64,000 nt of DNA from Catellatospora coxensis (GTDB lineage: Bacteria; Actinomycetota; Actinomycetes; Mycobacteriales; Micromonosporaceae). Below, piece after piece: positions 8,176-19,258 of the stretch (its first letter is position 1; the number at the start of each line of letters is the position of its first letter). Below the pieces are notes generated by a model. The model did no database searches. It saw only the letters and a program-made list of their open reading frames with translations, and was not told where the DNA came from. A program made the position numbers and the translations under genes. The stretch covers positions 1 to 64,000 of the forward strand of contig NZ_BONI01000006.1 in assembly GCF_016862635.1 (NCBI RefSeq), given 5' to 3'.

Positions 8176-8534
8176 CAGTTCGCCTCCAGGGCGCGGGCCT
8201 GGCGCAGCCAGCCGGCGAACAGGACGGGGTCGACGTCGGCGGCCGAGCGCAGCTTCACCGAGGCCATCTGCCGGGCGCCGGGTTCGAGCCGGCCGGACGG
8301 GTCGGTGATCTCCTGGCCGCGCCACAGGCCGAAGGTGACATAGGAGGTGTACGCCTTCAGCAGGCAGATCGGCCGGCGGCCGGGAACGTCGCCGAGGCCC
8401 CACACGGGGTGGCCGTGCCACATCGCGCTGCCGGCGTCGGGCAGGGCGGCGTCGATGACCGGCCGGGCCTGCTCGCCGATCTCCCGCAGCGCGGCGTCGA
8501 GGCCGCTCAGGTAGTCGGTGATGTTCGTCGTCAT
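8175..8534 (-). CDS. DUF1801 (YdhG-like) protein
   Basis: 119 residues from ATG 8534 (MTTNITDYLSGLDAA). The central MWHGHPVWGLGDVPGRRPIC and YTSYVTFGLWRGQEITDPSG blocks match DUF1801, small cytoplasmic proteins of unknown biochemical role often found near VOC proteins or stress regulators. An in-frame upstream ATG at 8603 would add a low-complexity leader and is not preferred. The gene heads a two-gene unit with the VOC protein and is divergent from the LysR regulator at 8689, suggesting LysR control. Confidence 0.85.
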   Translation of the reverse strand: MTTNITDYLSGLDAALREIGEQARPVIDAALPDAGSAMWHGHPVWGLGDVPGRRPICLLKAYTSYVTFGLWRGQEITDPSGRLEPGARQMASVKLRSAADVDPVLFAGWLRQARALEAN

Positions 8535-8688
8535 GGTGGATTCCTCGTTCGAGAAGGGTCGGGGCGGGCCTTGCTCCCGGTCTGTCCGGGGGGCCGGTGA
8601 CACCTCTTACGATTCGCCATCCGGCGGGTCCGACCAAGCCATGATCGGACTACGATCGTTTACTCGAATTCAACGAACCGGAGGCGGC

Positions 8689-9603
8689 ATGCTGGAGCGG
8701 CACGAGCTGGAGACGTTCCTGACGCTGGCCGAAGAACTGCATTTCGGCCGTACGGCGCAGCGCCTGGGTGTGACGACCGGCCGGATCAGCCACGTGGTCA
8801 AGAAGCTGGAGCGGCGCGTCGGCGCACCGCTGTTCGAGCGCACCAGCCGGGTCGTGCGGCTCACGCCGATCGGCCGGCAGCTAGCCGACGACCTCGCCCC
8901 GCTGGTGGCGCAGCTGGACGAGGCGCTGCGCCGGGCCGTAGACGCCGGGCGGGGTGTGGCGGGGCGGCTGCGGGTGGCGTTCCTCGGCGAGTACCTCGCG
9001 CCGGTGCTGCTCAAGGCGGTCAACCTGTTCACCTCGCGGTTTCCCGAGTGCGAGGTCGAGGTGCACGAGGTGCAGCTGTACAACTCGCGGGCGAGCCTGC
9101 TGGACGGCTCGATCGACATCCTGGTCGCGGCGTACCCGTTCGACGGCATGGCGCGCGGTCCGGCGCTGATGGTGGAGCGGCGGGTGCTGGCGGTGGCCGC
9201 GGCGCACCCGCTGGCGGGGCGGGAGTCGGTGCCGCTGGAGGTGCTCGGCGACCATCCGGTGGTCCAGTATCCGGCGGTGACGTCGGCGGAGTTCAAGCGC
9301 GACCGCACGCCCGAGCACACGCCGTCGGGGCGGCCGGTGCCGAAGGGGCCGTCGGGCCGGACGTTCTCGGAGATGCTGTCGCTGGTCGCGCTGGGCCGCG
9401 GCGTGCTGCCGGTCGGCGAGCAGACACGGCACTACCACCCGCGGCCGGACATCGCGTACGTGCCGATCTCCGACGCGCCGCCGATCGAGCGGGGGCCGGT
9501 GTGGCTGGAGTCCAACACCACCGCCCGGGTACGCGAGTTCGTCCGGGCCGCCGCGGACGCCAACACCCCGGCTTCGTCCAATTTGGCACATCCAAGACCT
9601 TGA
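8689..9603 (+). CDS. LysR-family transcriptional regulator
   Basis: 304 residues; start ATG 8689 follows GGAGGCGGC. The N-terminal winged HTH reads LETFLTLAEELHFGRTAQRL, then GRISHVVKKLERRVGAPLFE. The effector-binding domain follows from about residue 90. The divergent 154-bp region toward the DUF1801/VOC pair is the expected operator zone and holds AT-richer sequence around CGATCGTTTACTCGAATTCA (about 8653-8672). The likely role is control of its own promoter and the divergent pair (inference from the usual LysR layout). Confidence 0.92.
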   Translation: MLERHELETFLTLAEELHFGRTAQRLGVTTGRISHVVKKLERRVGAPLFERTSRVVRLTPIGRQLADDLAPLVAQLDEALRRAVDAGRGVAGRLRVAFLGEYLAPVLLKAVNLFTSRFPECEVEVHEVQLYNSRASLLDGSIDILVAAYPFDGMARGPALMVERRVLAVAAAHPLAGRESVPLEVLGDHPVVQYPAVTSAEFKRDRTPEHTPSGRPVPKGPSGRTFSEMLSLVALGRGVLPVGEQTRHYHPRPDIAYVPISDAPPIERGPVWLESNTTARVREFVRAAADANTPASSNLAHPRP

Positions 9604-9630
9604 CCTGCCCGGGTATCGACCTCCTTAATC

Positions 9631-9665
9631 TTCCCTAAGGGAAACGCTGTTTCACTAAGGGAAAC
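9631..9665 (+). promoter_or_regulatory. Palindrome plus 20-bp-phased direct repeat before the hydrolase gene
   Basis: TTCCCTAAGGGAA (9631-9643) is a near-perfect palindrome. CTAAGGGAAAC occurs exactly twice, at 9635-9645 and 9655-9665, with 20-bp period, ending just before the GGAGG ribosome binding site. Two-turn phasing is typical of a regulator bound in tandem; it could also fold as an RNA leader. Confidence 0.5.
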
Positions 9666-9675
9666 CGGAGGCACC

Positions 9676-10641
9676 ATGTCGTTCCGCAGAGCCGCCCTGG
9701 CCCTGGCCCTGGCCGCCACCTTCCTCACCGCCCCGGCCGCGGCGTCGGCCGCCCCCGGCGTCGTCGAGGTCAGCAACACCGTCGACATCCGCTGCGCGTT
9801 CTACACCATGAAGGCCAACGCCGACTGGTACTTCCCGGCCGGCGCCCCGCGCGGCCTGGTCTACCTGCAGCACGGCTTCTCCCGCAGCAACGGCAACGTG
9901 CAGGACCTGGCCGAGCACTACGCCACCGCGGGCTTCGTGGTCTTCGCGCCCACGCTGCCCTCGGCCAACCTCTACGGGTGCACGGTCAACAACATCGGCA
10001 ACAACACCGACTTCCTCGACAACGTCGCCGACCTGCTCGGCAAGGCCACGGACGGCACCGACAAGCTCGGCCGCAGCTTCGCCGACGCGCGCACCCGGGC
10101 CGGGCGCGCCGGGCTGGCCCTGCCGACCAGCTACGTGCTGTCGGGGCACTCCGCGGGCGGCGAGGTCGTCTCCTACGTCGCCAACCGGCTGCGCACGTCG
10201 TACGCGTCCCAGTTCGCCAAGGTGAAGGCGCTGGTGCTGCTCGACCCGGTGAAGTCGCCGGTCGGGCAGAGCATGGCCAACGCCTTCAACGGCCTGAAGA
10301 CCACCTCCCTGCCGATGTACACGATCTCGTCGCCGCCGTACCTGGCCAACAGCAACGCCAGCGGCACCGTCGAGCTGACGAACGACGTGCCCCGCCCGTT
10401 CCTCGGCGTACGGCTGAGCACCGGGTGCCACTGCGACGCCGAGGGCGCCAGCACCGACGGCCTGTGCACGCTGACCTCGGGCACCCCGCAGGCGCAGAAC
10501 GTCGCCGCCCTCCAGTCCCTGGCTGTCGCCTGGGCCGTCGACGGCGTCGCCGGCACGACGACCGCCACTCACTACCCCGGCGGCGCGTACTACGACGCCC
10601 TGCTCGCCTCCGGCGTCACCCAGACCCTCAGCGGCATCTGA
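9676..10641 (+). CDS. Secreted alpha/beta hydrolase (chlorophyllase/lipase-like)
   Basis: 321 residues. A Sec signal peptide covers about residues 1-26 (LALALAATFLTAPAAASA, cut after ASA). The mature domain has the alpha/beta-hydrolase nucleophile elbow GHSAGG, an oxyanion region YLQHGFSRSNG and an acid-bearing strand ALVLLDPVK. Cysteines (RCAF, YGCTV, GCHCDAEG, GLCTL) probably form disulfides outside the cell. The substrate could be an ester or lipid; a chlorophyllase-like fold is the best guess. GGAGG at suitable spacing supports ATG 9676. Confidence 0.85.
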   Translation: MSFRRAALALALAATFLTAPAAASAAPGVVEVSNTVDIRCAFYTMKANADWYFPAGAPRGLVYLQHGFSRSNGNVQDLAEHYATAGFVVFAPTLPSANLYGCTVNNIGNNTDFLDNVADLLGKATDGTDKLGRSFADARTRAGRAGLALPTSYVLSGHSAGGEVVSYVANRLRTSYASQFAKVKALVLLDPVKSPVGQSMANAFNGLKTTSLPMYTISSPPYLANSNASGTVELTNDVPRPFLGVRLSTGCHCDAEGASTDGLCTLTSGTPQAQNVAALQSLAVAWAVDGVAGTTTATHYPGGAYYDALLASGVTQTLSGI

Positions 10642-10654
10642 CCGGCACATGTTC

Positions 10655-10700
10655 GGAAGGGCACCTTCTACAACGCGGAGCGTTGTGAAGGTGCCCTTCC
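10655..10700. repeat. 46-nt palindromic element, family A copy 1
   Basis: The left arm starts GGAAGGGCACCTTC-TACAACGC and the right arm is GCGTTGT-GAAGGTGCCCTTCC, with a GGA loop and a one-base bulge. The element lies between convergent genes and could terminate both. The stop codon and last ten residues of the minus-strand GntR gene lie inside it. It matches the copy at 30716-30761 over all 46 nt and is close to 28431-28476. Confidence 0.85.
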
Positions 10701-11402
10701 TTCGACCTCGGGTAGTTCGTCGTGGATCTGCCGGGTGAGGGCGGTCATCGCGTCGCGGGCGCGGTCGGCGTCGCGGCGCTGGATCGCCTGGGCTACGTCG
10801 GCGTGCAGCGTGAGCGCCCGCCGGTCGGGGTGCTGCGGCATGAGGTGGTAGTGGTGGCGGCCGGTCAGCGACTCGGCGACCAGTTCGTGCAGACCGGCGA
10901 ACATCTCGTTGCCGGAGTGCAGCAGGACCCGCCGGTGGAACTCTATGTCGGCGGCCAGGAAACCCGCCTCGTCGCCGGATTCGGCCGCGGCCCACAGCTT
11001 CGCGGCGAGCGCGACCAGGTCGGCGGCATCGGCGGAGGACGCCCGGTGGGCGGCGAGCAGGGCCGCCTGCGGCTCGACGGCGGTACGCAGTTCGGTCAGC
11101 GAGCGCAGTTGCGCCAGCCGCTGGTCGGAGGCGAGCCGCCAGCGGATGACCTGCGGGTCGAAGACGTTCCAGTCGGCGGCGGGACGGATCCGGGTGCCGA
11201 CCCGGCGGCGCGCCTCGACCAGGCCCATCGAGGCCAGCACCCGCAGCACCTCGCGGACCACCGACCGCGACACGGCGCACCGCTCGACCAGCTCGTCGAC
11301 GTAGAGCACGGTGCCGGGCGGGATCGTGCCGCCGCAGATCGCGACGCCGAGCTCGTCGAGCACGCGGGCATGCAGCCGGGACGCGGCGGGCGGGGTGTCC
11401 AT
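10668..11402 (-). CDS. GntR/FadR-family regulator (FCD domain), probably uronate-responsive
   Basis: 244 residues from ATG 11402 (ATG 11414 is also in frame). The N-terminal winged HTH contains LYVDELVERCAVSRSVVREV and the C-terminal FCD domain includes the metal-ligand type DIEFHRRVLLHSGN. It is divergent from the mannonate-dehydratase-like gene, so by analogy with UxuR/KdgR-type FadR regulators it probably senses a uronate intermediate (inference). The last residues, GRAPSQRSAL, come entirely from the palindromic repeat, so the native C terminus was probably altered by that element. Confidence 0.88.
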   Translation of the reverse strand: MDTPPAASRLHARVLDELGVAICGGTIPPGTVLYVDELVERCAVSRSVVREVLRVLASMGLVEARRRVGTRIRPAADWNVFDPQVIRWRLASDQRLAQLRSLTELRTAVEPQAALLAAHRASSADAADLVALAAKLWAAAESGDEAGFLAADIEFHRRVLLHSGNEMFAGLHELVAESLTGRHHYHLMPQHPDRRALTLHADVAQAIQRRDADRARDAMTALTRQIHDELPEVEGRAPSQRSAL

Positions 11403-11415
11403 CCCATACAACATA

Positions 11416-11431
11416 CCAGTTTGTGGACTGG
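11416..11431. promoter_or_regulatory. Candidate GntR operator in divergent promoter
   Basis: CCAGT-TTGTGG-ACTGG lies between the GntR start and the ManD-like gene; the flanking CATACAACATACC is also AT-rich. Position and symmetry suit a FadR-type dimer, but the motif is weak and unproven. Confidence 0.35.
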
Positions 11432-11500
11432 CCTTGATTACGTCTGATTTATGAGCCTAGCATCGCTGGTCGGACCTGCACCGTCCTGAAAGGGCGCCCC

Positions 11501-12713
11501 GTGAAGATCGTCGCCGCGGAAGTCATCGTCACCAGCCCCAGCCGCAACTTCGTCACGTTGAAGATCACGACGGAGGACGGGATCACCGGCCTGGGCGACG
11601 GCACGCTCAACGGCCGCGAGCTGTCCGTCGCCTCCTACCTGACCGACCACGTCGTGCCGCTGCTCATCGGCCGCGACGCCCACCGCATCGAGGACACCTG
11701 GCAGTACCTGTACCGCTCGGCCTACTGGCGGCGCGGCCCGGTCACCATGGCCGCCATCGCCGCCGTCGACGTCGCCCTGTGGGACATCAAGGCCAAGGCC
11801 GCCGGGATGCCGCTGTACCAGCTGCTCGGCGGCGCGTCCCGCAACGGGATCATGGCGTATGGGCACGCCTCCGGCCGCGACCTGCCCGAGCTGTTCGACT
11901 CCGTACGCAAGCACCTCGCGCTGGGCTTCAAGTCGATCCGCATCCAGACGTCGGTGCCCGGCATCAACGCGGTCTACGGCGTCGCCGCGCAGACCGAGGG
12001 CGAACGCTACGACTACGAGCCCGCCCAGCGCACCCCGCTGCCGGTCGAGGAGGACTGGGACACCCGCGCCTACCTGCGCCACCTGCCCGGCGTGTTCGAG
12101 GCCGTGCGCAGCGAGTTCGGGCCCGAGCTGCCGCTGCTGCACGACGGCCACCACCGGATGACCCCGATCCAGGCCGCGCGGCTCGGCAAGGACCTGGAGC
12201 CCTACGACCTGTTCTGGCTGGAGGACTGCACCCCGGCCGAGAACCAGGAGGCGCTGCGCCTGGTCCGGCAGCACACCACGACGCCGCTGGCCATCGGTGA
12301 GGTCTTCAACACCGTCTGGGACTACCAGACGCTGATCCGCGAGCAGCTCATCGACTACGTGCGCAGCGCGGTCACCCACACCGGCGGCATCACCGCCATG
12401 CGCAAGCTGCTCGACTTCGCGGCGCAGTACCAGATCAAGTCGGGCATCCACGGGCCGACCGACATCTCCCCCGTCGGCATGGCCGCCGCCCTGCACCTGG
12501 ACCTGGCCATCCACAACTTCGGCATCCAGGAGTACATGCAGCACAGCCCGCTGACCGACGAGGTGTTCCGGCAGTCGTTCACCTTCACCGACGGCTACCT
12601 GCACCCCGGTGAGCAGCCCGGCCTCGGCGTCGAACTCGACGAGCAGGCCGCCGCCCGCTTCCCGTACGTGGCCGCGTACCTGCCGGTCAACCGCCTCAAG
12701 GACGGCACCGTCC

Positions 12714-12724
<11 letters not shown>
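11501..12724 (+). CDS. manD: ManD-type D-mannonate (or related sugar acid) dehydratase, enolase superfamily
   Basis: 407 residues from GTG 11501, preceded by AAAGGGCG. It is recognisable throughout as the ManD branch: [44 protein letters not shown] (metal ligand region), [26 protein letters not shown] and [13 protein letters not shown]. Family members dehydrate D-mannonate to 2-keto-3-deoxy-D-gluconate, though some have low activity or prefer gluconate. In this locus it would process glucuronate released by the downstream alpha-glucuronidase, after isomerisation and reduction by enzymes encoded elsewhere. Its stop overlaps the GH67 start by 11 nt. Confidence 0.88.
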
Positions 12725-14909
<2,185 letters not shown>

Positions 14910-14929
14910 TCAACGGTCCTGCGGTGCCG

Positions 14930-16978
14930 TCACGGTGCCGCGGGCGCGCCGTCGCACTTGATCAGCATGACCTCGGCCGGGGCGAGGCTGAGCGGCTGCC
15001 CGCGCTCGATCTGCTGCTCCGAGAGCAGGTCGACGCCGGTGGCGCAGGCCGGCACCTCGACGGCGACCGCCGCGTGGTTGAGCAGGAACAGCAGCCGAGT
15101 CCCGTCCGGGGCGACCCGCACGGCGGTCTCCAGGTCGGCCACGTCGGCGTAGGGCCCGACGAGACCATGCCGGTCCAGCACCTGCCGCATCACCCAGGAC
15201 ACGCCGTCCTGCTCCAGACCGGCGGCGACGTACCAGCCGTGGCCCGCCCCGAACGTGTTGCGCGTGACGGCGGCCGTGCCGGCGTAGAAGTCGGCCCGGT
15301 AGGTCCCGACGACGTCGGCTCCCTGCGGGATGACCAGCTCGAACAGCAGCCGCGACGCGACTTCGAGTTCCTCGCCGCCCGCCGACAGCCGCACCGGGTT
15401 GACCACGTCGGCCTCGCGGGCGTCCCACTCGTCGACCCGTACCCCCATCAGGGTCCCGAGCGGGCCGGGCACGTCCGTCAGGAACGCGTTGTCGTCCTCG
15501 TCGACCCGCCCCGACAGGAACGTCGTCACCACCGAGCCGCCCCGGGCCGCGACCATCTCCAGCCGCTGCGCCAGATCGCCCTTGACCATGTGCAGCGCGG
15601 GCGCGACGACGACGTCGTAGCCGCTCAGGTCGGCGGTCACCGGCACCACGTCCACGTCGGTCCCGGCGTCCCACAGCGCCCGGTGGTAGGCCAGCACGAC
15701 CTGCTGGTAGCGGACCAGCCGGGACGGCCCGTCGGAGATCTCCAGCGCCCACCAGCTGTCCCAGTCGAACAGCAGCGCCACCCGAGCCGGCGTCCGCGCG
15801 CCCAGGCTGACGCCGCCGAGCCGGGACAGTTCCGCGCCGAGCTGCGCGACCTCGCCGAACACCCGGGTGTCGGCCCGGCCGGCGTGCCCGATGACCGCGC
15901 CGTGGTACTTCTCGCTCGCGCCCCGCGAGGCCCGCAGCTGGAAGTACAGCACCGCGTCCGCGCCGTGCGCGACGGCCTGCCAGCTCCACAGCCGGTTGAT
16001 CCCGGGCCGTTTCAGCGGGTTCACGTCGCGGCACGCGGTGCAGCTCGGGGTCTGCTCCATCAGCCAGAACGGCTGCCCGTCCTTGAGGCCGCGCATCAGG
16101 TCGTGGGTCAGCGCCATCCGGGCCGCGGAACGGTCGTCGGGCGGGTAGTTGTCCCAGGACGCGAAGTCCAGGTGCGGGGCCCAGCGGTGGTAGTCCAGCG
16201 GCCGGTACATGCCCATGAAGTTCGTGGTCACGGGGGTGTCGGGGTCGGACTCGCGGATCGCGGCCTTCTCGTCGGTGAAGTTGGCCAGCATCGCGTCCGA
16301 CATGAAGCGCAGGTAGTCCAGGGTGATGCCCTGGAAGGCGGTGTGGTCGGGGCCGCGCCAGTGCTCGGTCAGCGCCGACGGGGCCTCGATCTCGTCCCAG
16401 CCGGTGAACGTGTGCGACCAGAACATGGTGCACCAGGCGTGGTTGAGCCGGTCCAGGGTGCGGTACTTGTCGCGCAGCCAGTCCCGGAACGCGGCGGTGC
16501 ACAGCTCGCAGTAGCAGGCCCCGCCGTACTCGTTGCCGACGTGCCAGGCGACCACGGCCGGGTTGGCGGCGTACCGGGCGGCGATGCGGCGGGCCAGCTC
16601 GGCCGACAGCCGCCGGAACACCGGCGAGCTGGGGCAGGAATTATGGCGCTGGCCGAACCGGTGCCGGCGGCCCTCGAAGTCGACGCGGGTCACCTCGGGG
16701 TGGGCTCGGGCCAGCCACGCCGGGTGCGCGCCGGTGCCGGTCGCCAGGCACACGTCGCGGCCCTCGGCGGCGGCGCGTTCCACGATCGCGTCCAGCGTCG
16801 TGAAGTCGTACACGTCGGGCGCGGGCTGGGTCAGCGCCCAGGCGAACACGCCGACGGTGACGGTGTCGACGTGCGCGAGGTCGAACAGCTCGTGGTCCTG
16901 CGTCCACACGTCGCGCGGCCACTGCTCGGGGTTGTAGTCGCCGCCGTAGCCGATCTTCGAGGTGACGGGCAGGGTCAT
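14930..16978 (-). CDS. GH42 beta-galactosidase / alpha-L-arabinopyranosidase-type glycosidase
   Basis: 682 residues from ATG 16978, overlapping the DUF624 stop (ATGA). GH42 hallmarks are clear: acid/base E150 in WHVGNEYG and nucleophile E308 in FWLMEQTPS. Cys115, Cys155, Cys157 and Cys160 correspond to the structural zinc site of thermophilic GH42 enzymes. The trimerisation domain and a small C-terminal beta domain (ending AEVMLIKCDG) follow. No signal peptide. In a xylan locus the likely substrate is a galactosyl or arabinopyranosyl decoration on imported oligomers (inference). It is last in the minus-strand operon that begins at the ABC permease. Confidence 0.93.
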   Translation of the reverse strand: MTLPVTSKIGYGGDYNPEQWPRDVWTQDHELFDLAHVDTVTVGVFAWALTQPAPDVYDFTTLDAIVERAAAEGRDVCLATGTGAHPAWLARAHPEVTRVDFEGRRHRFGQRHNSCPSSPVFRRLSAELARRIAARYAANPAVVAWHVGNEYGGACYCELCTAAFRDWLRDKYRTLDRLNHAWCTMFWSHTFTGWDEIEAPSALTEHWRGPDHTAFQGITLDYLRFMSDAMLANFTDEKAAIRESDPDTPVTTNFMGMYRPLDYHRWAPHLDFASWDNYPPDDRSAARMALTHDLMRGLKDGQPFWLMEQTPSCTACRDVNPLKRPGINRLWSWQAVAHGADAVLYFQLRASRGASEKYHGAVIGHAGRADTRVFGEVAQLGAELSRLGGVSLGARTPARVALLFDWDSWWALEISDGPSRLVRYQQVVLAYHRALWDAGTDVDVVPVTADLSGYDVVVAPALHMVKGDLAQRLEMVAARGGSVVTTFLSGRVDEDDNAFLTDVPGPLGTLMGVRVDEWDAREADVVNPVRLSAGGEELEVASRLLFELVIPQGADVVGTYRADFYAGTAAVTRNTFGAGHGWYVAAGLEQDGVSWVMRQVLDRHGLVGPYADVADLETAVRVAPDGTRLLFLLNHAAVAVEVPACATGVDLLSEQQIERGQPLSLAPAEVMLIKCDGAPAAP

Positions 16979-17652
16979 GCCGTGAACTCCATCCGGATCT
17001 GGCCGACCATCGGGCGGCAGTTGCGCAGCAGCACCAGGACCAGCACCGCGCCGAACAGGGTGAGCACCGCCTCGGACAGCAGCACGGTCAGCCCGGCCGC
17101 CGCGACGAGCAGGCTCAGGTTGCCGAGGGTGACGGCCGGGCGGCGGACGAGGAAGTACGACGCGAGCCGGGCGGCGTCGCGGACCCGGAAGTCGAACAGC
17201 GACGTGATCACCAGCAGGTTCGTCGCCCACAGCGCCGCCGCGACGACGAGCACCACCAGCAGCCCCGCCCACCAGCGGGGCACCGCCGCGGCGTCGAGGT
17301 GGGCCAGGTTGACCGCGACGACGGCCAGCCACAGCAGCAGCGGTGCCCAGACCCGCAGCACCGGCCCGGCGTTGAGCCGGTAGCCGCGCCAGAACGCGGT
17401 GGCGGGCGTGAGATCGGCGAGGTCGGAGCGGTGGTGGTGCAACGCGTACAGGGCGGCGGACAGGGCCGGGCCGAGCGGCAGCGCGCAGGCCGCGTACAGC
17501 GGGATGTTGGCGGCGTCGCGGGCCAGCAGCACCAGCGGCACCAGACCGGGCAGCGTCGTCAGCAGGAGCAGCAACTCCACGACCAGCAGCGCGTAGACCA
17601 GCGCGGCCGCCCGTGACAGCACGCCCTGCCCGAACCGGGCGGTCTCAGCCAT
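16975..17652 (-). CDS. DUF624 (YesL-like) integral membrane protein
   Basis: 225 residues from ATG 17652 (GTG 17655 also possible), starting within the end of the GH39 gene. About five hydrophobic helices are visible, e.g. YALLVVELLLLLTTLPGLVP and WWAGLLVVLVVAAALWATNL, and the ending CRPMVGQIRMEF resembles YesL/DUF624. This family almost always accompanies LplB/YtcP-type oligosaccharide importers, as here, but its biochemical function is not known. Confidence 0.85.
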   Translation of the reverse strand: MAETARFGQGVLSRAAALVYALLVVELLLLLTTLPGLVPLVLLARDAANIPLYAACALPLGPALSAALYALHHHRSDLADLTPATAFWRGYRLNAGPVLRVWAPLLLWLAVVAVNLAHLDAAAVPRWWAGLLVVLVVAAALWATNLLVITSLFDFRVRDAARLASYFLVRRPAVTLGNLSLLVAAAGLTVLLSEAVLTLFGAVLVLVLLRNCRPMVGQIRMEFTA

Positions 17653-19192
17653 CACCGCGCCCCGAGGGCTGCGGGGCGGGGCGGCTCAGGCCGAGCAGGC
17701 GGTCGTCGTCCCACCAGGGCGGGGTCTCGTCGACGACCGGGGTCAGCTCGACCAGGGTCACCTCGTGCCGGGCCAGCACCAGGTCCAGCTCGACGCAGCC
17801 GCCGGCGCGGGGCAGGGAGCGGTGGCTGCGCACCGGTTCGGCGGCCTCGTACAGGTCGGCGAGCTGCCGGGTGCCGGGCGAGGCCGGGCGGCCCATCTCG
17901 CACCACGCCGCCCAGGCGTTGCCCGCCTCCTCGCTGACCGAGGAGCGGCTCAGGTACACCGACGCCGTGCCGGGTCCGCCGACCGGGATCGACAGCCGCA
18001 CCGTGTGCCCGTCGACGGGCGGCCCGCCGGTGACGTCGACCGGGGCCCAGGCCAGCACGGTGACCCGGCCGGTGTCGTCGCGGGTCACCAGGTGGTCCGC
18101 GCCGCGGGTGAGGACGTGTGCGCCCATCCGGGCCATGAACGCGTACAGGTGGTAGGTGGGTTTGCGCAGCTGCCGGTGGGTGAGCAGGCCGAAGCCGCCG
18201 TGGAACAGCGACGTCGGCACACCCGCCTCCTCGAACATGTCGCTGAACGTCCAGTACGAGAACGAGTCGACCAGGTCGCCGCCGTTGGCCAGCACCGGCG
18301 CGAGGTACGCGGCGTGCAGGGCCGTGTCGTGCACCGGGTTGTCGGGCCGGTAGGACGAGTTGAACTCGGTGATGTGCACCGGCAGCCCGGCCAGCGCGGT
18401 CGCGGCCAGCAGCTCGCGAGGGGTCGCGAACTGTTCCAGCAGCCGCTCGGCCGGGGCCAGGGTCTGGTGCACCCCGAACGGCACGTGCTGGGCGGGCCCC
18501 GAGGTGTACGCGTGCTTGCTGACGAAGTCGACGGGCACCCCGCGCCCGTCGGCGAACTCCGCGAACGGGATCAGCCAGTCGTCCGCCCCGGGCGAGATCG
18601 CCGGCCCGCCGACCTGCAGCGACGCGTCGACCGCCTTGACCGCGTCGGCGCTGACCTCGTACAGCCGGTGGTAGGCGTCGCGGTCGGCGCCGGCCCAGAA
18701 CTCCTTCAGGTTCGGCTCGTTCCACACCTCGATCGGCCAGGTCCGCACCTGCTCGATCCCGTACCGGTCCACCAGGTGCGACACGGTCGCCTTGACCAGG
18801 TCGGCCCACTGGCTCCAGGAGCGGGGCGGGGTGACGTTGCCGGCCCACCAGAACACGGTCTGCTCGCCGGAGGCCAAGGCGGCGGGCATGAACCCCAGCT
18901 CAAGGAACGGCTTGATGCCGAGGTCGAGGTAGGCGTCGATGACCTGGTCGACGTACGTGAACGCGTAGCGGGTGCGGGCCGCGCCCTGGTACTCGTACGG
19001 CCGGTACACGCCGACGCCGTCGGACAGCAGCCCGTGGCCGCGGATGTGCCGGAAGCCGATGTCGCGCTGGATCATCGCCAGCGAGTCCTGGTAGTCGCGC
19101 CGCAGCGCCAGCTCGAACCGGCCGGTGCCGACGCAGAACCGCCAGGCGTCGGTGAGCCGGCCGGAGGCGGTCTCGGGTACATGGATGCGCAT
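17645..19192 (-). CDS. GH39 beta-xylosidase
   Basis: 515 residues. Acid/base E159 lies in IEVWNEPNLKEFW and nucleophile E276 in PVHITEFNSSY, within one residue of the positions known in the Thermoanaerobacterium enzyme. Other conserved GH39 pieces include FRHIRGHGLLSDGVGVYRPY, LELGFMPAALASG and FSYWTFSDMFEEAG. There is no signal peptide, so it is cytoplasmic and would cleave imported xylo-oligosaccharides. ATG 19192 has only a moderate upstream GAGG. It sits between the ABC lipoprotein gene and the DUF624 gene. Confidence 0.93.
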   Translation of the reverse strand: MRIHVPETASGRLTDAWRFCVGTGRFELALRRDYQDSLAMIQRDIGFRHIRGHGLLSDGVGVYRPYEYQGAARTRYAFTYVDQVIDAYLDLGIKPFLELGFMPAALASGEQTVFWWAGNVTPPRSWSQWADLVKATVSHLVDRYGIEQVRTWPIEVWNEPNLKEFWAGADRDAYHRLYEVSADAVKAVDASLQVGGPAISPGADDWLIPFAEFADGRGVPVDFVSKHAYTSGPAQHVPFGVHQTLAPAERLLEQFATPRELLAATALAGLPVHITEFNSSYRPDNPVHDTALHAAYLAPVLANGGDLVDSFSYWTFSDMFEEAGVPTSLFHGGFGLLTHRQLRKPTYHLYAFMARMGAHVLTRGADHLVTRDDTGRVTVLAWAPVDVTGGPPVDGHTVRLSIPVGGPGTASVYLSRSSVSEEAGNAWAAWCEMGRPASPGTRQLADLYEAAEPVRSHRSLPRAGGCVELDLVLARHEVTLVELTPVVDETPPWWDDDRLLGLSRPAPQPSGRGDG

Positions 19193-19217
19193 GGCGGTTC
19201 CTCACCGTCGGTGCGAA

Positions 19218-19250
19218 CGGCCCGGCCGCGCCAGCGCGCGACCGGGCCGG
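19218..19250 (-). terminator. GC-rich hairpin between lipoprotein and GH39 genes
   Basis: The CGGCCCGG and CCGGGCCGG arms face each other over a short GC loop just downstream of the solute-binding protein gene. It may attenuate transcription so that the binding protein is made in excess over downstream enzymes, a common ABC-operon feature. Confidence 0.45.
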
Positions 19251-19258
19251 GACTCGGG

